A DNA stretch of 10,085 nucleotides from Gammaproteobacteria bacterium (GTDB lineage: Bacteria; Pseudomonadota; Gammaproteobacteria; Methylococcales; Methylomonadaceae), in NCBI GenBank assembly GCA_024276805.1, contig JAJRWJ010000043.1, forward strand, positions 1 through 10,085, read 5' to 3'. Positions 5,534 through 10,085 of the stretch are shown here, piece after piece. Both the position numbers and the translations under genes were made by a program. How positions within the stretch are numbered: position 1 is the first letter of the stretch; each line of letters opens with the position of its first letter. Below the pieces are notes generated by a model. The model was not told the DNA's origin. It searched no databases and worked only from the letters and a program-made list of their open reading frames with translations.

Positions 5534-7479
5534 TCGCCGAACTGGGGCATTTCTGCCTGATCCTCGCCTGTTTTCTGGCTGTGCTATTGGGGCTGCTGCC
5601 CATAATCGGCGCACAGCGCCTCACCGCCGGCTGGATCGCAGTGGCCAGGCCCGCCGCCTATGGGCAACTGTTGTTTGCGCTGCTCTCCTACGGCTGTCTG
5701 ACCTATGCCTTTCTGGTCCATGATTTCTCCGTCGCCTATGTCGCGCGCAACTCCAATACGGCCCTGCCCACGCTGTACCTGATCTCCGGCGTCTGGGGCG
5801 CACACGAAGGATCGCTGCTGCTGTGGGCGCTGATCCTGACCATCTGGACCGGCCTGATCGCTTTCTTCAGCAAAAACATCCCGGAAACCACAGTAGCCCG
5901 CGTTCTGGGCGTGATGGGCCTGGTCAGCGTCGGCTTCATGCTGTTTTTGCTGCTCACATCCAACCCTTTCGAACGGCTGTTCCCGGCCCCCATGGAAGGC
6001 CGGGATCTGAACCCGCTGCTGCAGGATCCTGGCCTGGCCATCCACCCGCCCATGCTGTATATGGGCTATGTGGGCTTCTCGGTGGCTTTCGCCTTTTCCA
6101 TCGCCGCCTTGCTGGAGGGCAGACTGGATTCCGCCTGGGCGCGCTGGTCGCGGCCCTGGACCAATGTCGCCTGGATGTTCCTGACCTTCGGCATCGCCCT
6201 GGGTAGCTGGTGGGCCTATTATGAACTGGGCTGGGGCGGCTGGTGGTTCTGGGATCCGGTGGAAAATGCCTCGTTCATGCCCTGGCTGGTGGGTACGGCG
6301 CTGCTGCATTCCCTGGCCGCCAGTGAAAAACGCGGGGTATTCAAGACCTGGACGGTGCTGCTGGCGATTTTTGCCTTTTCCCTGAGCCTGCTGGGCACCT
6401 TTCTGGTTCGCTCCGGCGTATTGACTTCGGTGCATGCCTTCGCCAGCGACCCGGCGCGTGGTCTGTTCATCCTGATTTTTCTGGCGATCGTCGTGGGCGG
6501 CTCATTGCTGCTTTATGCCTTGCGCGCCCCCCAGGTCAAAAGCAGTGCCACTTTCGAGCTGGTTTCCCGGGAATCGACGCTGCTGCTGAACAACGTGCTG
6601 CTAGTGGTCACGGCCGCCAGTATTTTACTGGGCACGCTGTATCCACTGGTCATCGATGCCCTGGGAATGGGCAAGATTTCCGTGGGACCGCCCTATTTCA
6701 ACGCCATCTTCATCCCCCTGATGGCCCCACTGGCACTGTTCGTCGGCATCGGCATGCTGCTGCGCTGGAAACGGGATGATCTGGCTGCGCTGTCCTGGCG
6801 ATTGAAATGGCTGGCCGCCATTTGCCTGGGAACAGGCCTGGTGATTCCTCTGCTGATGCCCTTCTATTCCTGGCGTGCGGTTCTTGGCACGACCCTGGCA
6901 GCCTGGACACTGGCTACGGTCGGACTTTCCTTCAACAACCGGCTGGGCAGTCAGAAACTCACCTGGCGGCGGCTAGCCACGATACCGGCAAGCTTCTATG
7001 GCATGACCGTCGCGCACATCGGCATCGCCGTTTTCGTCATCGGCATCACCTTCACGTCCATCTACAGCATAGAGCGGGATGTACGCATGCAGCCGGGTGA
7101 CGAGCTGGATCTGAACGACTATGTTTTTCATTTCCATGGCGTAAAAGTCACGCAGGGGCCCAACTATGTTGCCCGGCAAGCCTCCATCACGGTCACCCAC
7201 CACGGCAGGACCATCGCCGAACTGCAACCTCAGAAACGCGAATATCGCGTACAGAAAATGCCCATGACTGAGGCGGCCATCGATGCCGGCTTGTTTAGAG
7301 ACCTGTTCGTCGCCATCGGCGAACCGCTGGGTGAAAACGGCGCATGGAGCATGCGCATTCAATACAAGGCCTTTATCCGCTGGATCTGGCTGGGCGCGAT
7401 CTTCATGGGTGTTGGCGGTCTGCTGGCCGCCACCGACAAACGCTATCACAAGACTGGCGGAGTCAAGAGCAATGCTTAA
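5530..7479 (+). CDS. ccmF: Cytochrome c haem lyase subunit CcmF
   Basis: Large inner-membrane protein that takes haem from holo-CcmE and, with CcmH and CcmI, joins it to the CXXCH cysteines of apocytochrome c. 649 residues, the normal length, with many hydrophobic segments. Seen: the WWD haem domain GWGGWWFWDPVENASFMPWL (234-253); histidines at the expected places, H172 (AIHPPMLY) and H302 (SVHAF) for the periplasmic haem, and H260 (LLHSLA) and H496 (TVAHIG) for the transmembrane haem b; and a periplasmic C-terminal region before the last helix (about 620-640). GGAAGAA precedes the ATG. It overlaps ccmG by eight bases. No sign of damage. Confidence 0.97.
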   Translation: MIAELGHFCLILACFLAVLLGLLPIIGAQRLTAGWIAVARPAAYGQLLFALLSYGCLTYAFLVHDFSVAYVARNSNTALPTLYLISGVWGAHEGSLLLWALILTIWTGLIAFFSKNIPETTVARVLGVMGLVSVGFMLFLLLTSNPFERLFPAPMEGRDLNPLLQDPGLAIHPPMLYMGYVGFSVAFAFSIAALLEGRLDSAWARWSRPWTNVAWMFLTFGIALGSWWAYYELGWGGWWFWDPVENASFMPWLVGTALLHSLAASEKRGVFKTWTVLLAIFAFSLSLLGTFLVRSGVLTSVHAFASDPARGLFILIFLAIVVGGSLLLYALRAPQVKSSATFELVSRESTLLLNNVLLVVTAASILLGTLYPLVIDALGMGKISVGPPYFNAIFIPLMAPLALFVGIGMLLRWKRDDLAALSWRLKWLAAICLGTGLVIPLLMPFYSWRAVLGTTLAAWTLATVGLSFNNRLGSQKLTWRRLATIPASFYGMTVAHIGIAVFVIGITFTSIYSIERDVRMQPGDELDLNDYVFHFHGVKVTQGPNYVARQASITVTHHGRTIAELQPQKREYRVQKMPMTEAAIDAGLFRDLFVAIGEPLGENGAWSMRIQYKAFIRWIWLGAIFMGVGGLLAATDKRYHKTGGVKSNA

Positions 7480-8002
7480 ATACATTATTCCCTTGATCCT
7501 GTTTATCGTCATGGCCGGGTTTCTGGCCATGGGTCTGAAACTCGATCCCAGAGAAATCCCTTCACCGCTGATCGACAAACCGGCTCCCGACTTTGCCCTG
7601 CCCGTTCTGACCCGCCCGGAACGGACGCTCAGCAAAACAGATCTGGCCGGCAAGGTCTGGCTGCTGAATGTCTGGGCTTCCTGGTGCGTCTCCTGTCGCC
7701 AGGAGCACCCGGTACTCAACCAGCTGGCGCAGCAGCATGTGACAACCATCGTCGGCCTGAACTACAAAGACGACCCCACCGCGGCAAAGCAATGGCTGGG
7801 CCAACTGGGCAACCCTTACAATGTCAGCGTCATGGATCAGGAAGGCCGCACCGGCATCGATTATGGCGTTTATGGCGTACCGGAGACCTTTGTCATCGAC
7901 AAAAAAGGCATGATCCGCTACAAACACACCGGCCCGGTATCGATCGAGGATGTACAGCAGATATTCCTGCCGCTGATCGCCAGACTGCAAGCCGAAGCAT
8001 AG
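7472..8002 (+). CDS. ccmG: Periplasmic thiol:disulfide oxidoreductase CcmG/DsbE
   Basis: Membrane-anchored thioredoxin-like protein that keeps the apocytochrome c or CcmH cysteines reduced in the periplasm, fed by CcdA/DsbD. 176 residues. It has an N-terminal anchor (about 4-22), a thioredoxin fold with active site WASWCVSC (C72, C75), and the cis-proline loop GVYGVPETFVID (P137) typical of the CcmG group. ATG 7472 is chosen because GGAG lies nine bases upstream and the product has normal length; the frame is open upstream inside ccmF, but that part reads as a shadow. Unlike the previous junctions, no ccm gene overlaps its end: 197 bases separate it from ccmH. Confidence 0.95.
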   Translation: MLKYIIPLILFIVMAGFLAMGLKLDPREIPSPLIDKPAPDFALPVLTRPERTLSKTDLAGKVWLLNVWASWCVSCRQEHPVLNQLAQQHVTTIVGLNYKDDPTAAKQWLGQLGNPYNVSVMDQEGRTGIDYGVYGVPETFVIDKKGMIRYKHTGPVSIEDVQQIFLPLIARLQAEA

Positions 8003-8199
8003 TGAACCAGAGCTGCTGCTTCCTCTCTATTCAAGCACTATCAACACCCTGAATGGATTGACAAAAAATCAAATGACCATCGATGCAGGTTGGGCAAAGC
8101 GTAGCGTGGCCAACCTGCATTCATCCACCCATTCAAAGCAGCCAGTTTACTTGAGTCGGAATGGCGCAAAAAACCTGAATCGATGAGGCTTTCAAACCA
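8003..8199. other. Gap in the ccm operon between ccmG and ccmH
   Basis: These 197 bases carry no ORF I can support. They hold a REP-like palindrome at 8083-8120 and AT-rich flanks. In many ccm operons ccmG and ccmH touch or overlap, so this looks like inserted sequence. No transposase, no clear terminal repeats and no run of T behind the hairpin are visible. Confidence 0.75.
8083..8120. repeat. REP-like palindrome between ccmG and ccmH
   Basis: The arms ATGCAGGTTGG (8083-8093) and CCAACCTGCAT (8110-8120) match perfectly over 11 bp. One mismatch and two more pairs extend the stem around the central AAGCGTAGCG. The layout, GTTGGG then an AGCG-rich loop then CCAAC, is that of the short intergenic palindromes seen in many copies in gamma- and betaproteobacterial genomes. 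As RNA it would form a stable hairpin within the ccm transcript and could dampen read-through or protect the upstream mRNA from decay. No run of T follows. The palindrome is seen; the family is from general knowledge. Confidence 0.75.
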
Positions 8200-8772
8200 A
8201 TGAAACCGTTGCAAGTACAGCACCTATTTTTTATTGATACTCTTGTTTGTAGATACCTCCTGAATATTCAATTTCTTATAACCACACATATCCAGAAAAG
8301 GAAAACAGGTGCTGCACAAGTGCTGATGCTTTTTATCATTTCCTGGAACTGCCTGGCGGCTGTGGAATACCGGAAGTTCGAGGATCCACAAAAGGTACAG
8401 ACCTATCATCATTTGATTTCCGAATTGCGCTGCCTGGTTTGCCAGAACCAGACCATCGCCGATTCCAATGCCGATCTGGCCAAGGATTTGCGCCGCCAGG
8501 TCTATGAAATGCTGCAGCAGGGCAAGTCCCAGCAAGAGATCATTGCATTCATGACCCAGCGTTACGGTGATTTTGTTTTGTACAACCCGCCCTTCAAGGC
8601 AAAAACAGGCTTGCTGTGGCTGGGTCCAGTGCTGTTCCTGGTGACTGGCCTGGTGATCGTGGTGTTTTTGGCCCGGCGGAGCAAAGCCCCGGCCGATGAA
8701 ACTTCCGATACAGAACAACAGGCGCTGAAGGCGCGCGCCAAAAAACTGCTCGATAATGGAGACCGATCGTGA
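8200..8772 (+). CDS. ccmH: Cytochrome c-type biogenesis protein CcmH (CcmL-type)
   Basis: Periplasm-facing membrane protein of the haem lyase complex that reduces apocytochrome c cysteines. The family region begins near residue 55: VEYRKFEDPQ, the redox motif LRCLVCQNQTIADSNADLA (C78, C81), conserved helices to RYGDFVLYNPP (121-131), and one membrane helix (about 137-158). It ends before the TPR part, which is the separate ccmI. The start is uncertain. ATG 8200 has GAGG 11 bases upstream and gives 190 residues with about 35 extra before a signal-peptide-like KRKTGAAQVLMLFIISWN. ATG 8326 gives the usual length (148) but no ribosome binding site and a signal only 12 residues long. It overlaps ccmI by four bases. 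Confidence 0.9.
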   Translation: MKPLQVQHLFFIDTLVCRYLLNIQFLITTHIQKRKTGAAQVLMLFIISWNCLAAVEYRKFEDPQKVQTYHHLISELRCLVCQNQTIADSNADLAKDLRRQVYEMLQQGKSQQEIIAFMTQRYGDFVLYNPPFKAKTGLLWLGPVLFLVTGLVIVVFLARRSKAPADETSDTEQQALKARAKKLLDNGDRS

Positions 8773-9989
8773 ACCCGACCTTCTGGCTGATCGCAAGCGC
8801 ATTGCTACTGGTTGCCCTGGCAATCATCATTCCCCCTCTGTGGAAAAAAAGAGACGTTCAGGAAACCGATGCCGAGCAGCGCAATGTCAAAATCGCCAGA
8901 GACCGCGCTGCGGACTTGAAACAACAGCTGGCGGCGGGCGTATTGACTCAGCAGCAGTTCGACGAGCAGTTTCAGGAGCTGGAATCGACGCTGGTAGACG
9001 ATCTCGGCAGTGAGCCGCTCGCGGAAAAGAACACCTCCCAGGGGCGCTGGGTGGCATATGTACTGGTACTGCTGTTGCCATTGCTGTCGGTAGTCACCTA
9101 CCTCCATCTGGGAGAACCCGATGCCTTGCAAAAGGCGCAGATACGGCAGGCTGCAGCCAAGCCCGCCAATATCGATATCGATGCCATGCTCAGCAAACTG
9201 AAGCAGCGCCTGCAGAACAAGCCCGATGACGCACGGGGCTGGTTCATGCTGGGCCGCACATACAATTATCTGAAGCACTACCAGCAGGCTGCCGATGCCT
9301 TTGCCAAGGCCTATGCCCTGACCGGTGAAAACGAGGAAGTGATGCTGCAGTACGCCGATGCGCTGGCCATGGCCAATGGCGGCAGAATGACCGGCAAACC
9401 GGAGGAACTGATATCCAGGGTCCTGGAGCGCACGCCAGACAGCATCATGTCCTTGTGGCTGGCCGGCATGGCCAGGGCCGAAGCGGGCGATGCCCAGCAG
9501 GCCATGCAATACTGGCGCAGACTGGAGAAACTGCTGAAACCCGGGTCGGAATCCCACCGGGAATTACAACGCATGATGGCTGCAGTGCAGCCCCAGTCCG
9601 CCACCGCAAATACGCAACAGCAGTCAGCGAAAGCCAGCGCCCCGGTCAGTATCGCCGTGCAGGTAACCATCACCGAAGCGATCAAGGCCAAAATCAACCC
9701 GGATGATACCCTGTTCATCTATGCCAAGGCATTGACCGGCCCACCAATGCCGCTGGCCATCGTACGCAAAAAAGCCGCCGATCTGCCCCTCGCCGTGACA
9801 CTGGACGACTCCATGGCCATGCTGCCCAACATGAAACTGTCCAACTTCCAGCAGTTGCAAATCATCGCCAGGATTTCCAGATCCGGCGGCGCCATGCCGC
9901 AAAAAGGCGACTTTGTCGGCAAGCAGCAACTGCAACTACCGGCCGTCCCGGCCTCCGTGCTGATCGTCATCGACCAGGAAATCAAATAG
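8769..9989 (+). CDS. ccmI: Cytochrome c-type biogenesis protein CcmI, TPR apocytochrome chaperone
   Basis: Membrane protein that binds the C-terminal part of apocytochrome c and presents it to CcmF/CcmH. 406 residues. It has one helix at 4-23, a cytoplasmic loop with a coiled-coil/zipper-like stretch (about 38-78, many Q, E, L), a second helix (about 93-112), a periplasmic TPR region (about 135-260, e.g. ARGWFMLGRTYNYLKHYQQA), a Q/S/A-rich linker (274-292), and a C-terminal domain (about 293-406). In E. coli this part is fused to CcmH; here it is separate. Start GTG 8769 overlaps the ccmH stop (GTGA), and GGAG lies seven bases upstream. Last gene of the operon in view. Confidence 0.93.
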   Translation: MNPTFWLIASALLLVALAIIIPPLWKKRDVQETDAEQRNVKIARDRAADLKQQLAAGVLTQQQFDEQFQELESTLVDDLGSEPLAEKNTSQGRWVAYVLVLLLPLLSVVTYLHLGEPDALQKAQIRQAAAKPANIDIDAMLSKLKQRLQNKPDDARGWFMLGRTYNYLKHYQQAADAFAKAYALTGENEEVMLQYADALAMANGGRMTGKPEELISRVLERTPDSIMSLWLAGMARAEAGDAQQAMQYWRRLEKLLKPGSESHRELQRMMAAVQPQSATANTQQQSAKASAPVSIAVQVTITEAIKAKINPDDTLFIYAKALTGPPMPLAIVRKKAADLPLAVTLDDSMAMLPNMKLSNFQQLQIIARISRSGGAMPQKGDFVGKQQLQLPAVPASVLIVIDQEIK

Positions 9990-10000
9990 CGGTAATTTGT

Positions 10001-10022
10001 TGGGGTTCGCTTGCTCACCCCA
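10001..10022. repeat. REP-like palindrome after ccmI
   Basis: TGGGGT (10001-10006) pairs with ACCCCA (10017-10022) around the loop TCGCTTGCTC. It sits 12 bases after the ccmI stop. There is no run of T behind it, so it is not a standard intrinsic terminator, though a hairpin here could mark the 3' end of the ccm mRNA. The GTTGGGG arm and GC-rich loop resemble the palindrome at 8083-8120 in a degenerate or shortened form. The rest of 9990-10085 shows no gene. Confidence 0.5.
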
Positions 10023-10085
10023 TATATGGACTCCTCGTTTATTGCAAGCCAAGTTTTCAATTTTTTGATGCACTAACAGGGATCA

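Noticed and set aside
5584..6435. A 283-codon minus-strand frame inside ccmF
   Set aside because: The product is rich in Q, G, H and R, typical of antisense readings of a membrane protein gene. The plus-strand CcmF is complete and motif-bearing.
7283..7471. Upstream extension of ccmG by 63 codons
   Set aside because: The extension lies inside ccmF in another frame and lacks family likeness. ATG 7472 has a good ribosome binding site and places the membrane anchor at the N-terminus.
6973..7749. A 258-codon minus-strand frame across ccmF and ccmG
   Set aside because: It is antisense to two intact genes, including the CcmG active site, and has no recognisable domain.
10001..10022. Intrinsic terminator after ccmI
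   Set aside because: The stem is only 6 bp with a 10-base loop and no run of T follows; it fits a repeat better than a terminator.
1..10085. CRISPR array, tRNA, rRNA, transposase or phage gene
   Set aside because: I saw no regularly spaced repeats, no cloverleaf-like sequence, and no coding sequence with transposase or phage features.

Overview
The window reads as a chromosomal segment of a Gram-negative proteobacterium, most likely a gammaproteobacterium. The reasons are a complete System I (Ccm) cytochrome c maturation operon in the usual ccmABCDEFGHI order, proteins that resemble the E. coli families along their length, CcmH and CcmI as separate genes, and short palindromic intergenic repeats of a type common in that class. 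Base composition looks moderately GC-rich by eye. The repeat style and the nitrite reductase neighbour would suit an environmental gamma- or betaproteobacterium (a methanotroph is one possibility), but the genus cannot be fixed from sequence reading alone.

Layout: bases 1-2067 (minus strand) hold the first 689 codons of nirB, the large subunit of the NADH-dependent assimilatory nitrite reductase; its C-terminus lies beyond the left edge. Bases 2068-2745 are a divergent intergenic region. It carries a very good sigma-54 promoter for nirB, several operator-like palindromes and direct repeats, a 76-bp hairpin with 22-bp arms, and a small ORF with a strong ribosome binding site that runs into ccmA. 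Bases 2746-9989 (plus strand) carry ccmA, ccmB, ccmC, ccmD, ccmE, ccmF, ccmG, ccmH and ccmI. Most junctions overlap (ATGA or GTGA type). The two exceptions are a 127-bp gap before ccmC, which holds a plausible internal promoter, and a 197-bp gap before ccmH, which holds a REP-like palindrome. The last 96 bases hold a second, related palindrome and no gene.

How the genes work together: CcmA and CcmB form the ABC transporter core which, with CcmC and CcmD, loads haem onto the chaperone CcmE and releases holo-CcmE. CcmF, CcmH and CcmI form the haem lyase that joins haem to apocytochrome c. CcmG and CcmH keep the CXXCH cysteines reduced. NirB reduces nitrite to ammonium in the cytoplasm and is not a c-type cytochrome, so its place beside the ccm operon is not an obvious functional link.

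I found no sign of a new biological system. The ccm and nir genes are ordinary and intact as far as visible. The parts worth a second look are the intergenic regions: the sigma-54 promoter, the 76-bp inverted repeat, the two REP-like palindromes, the atypical N-terminus of ccmH, and the small ORF ahead of ccmA.
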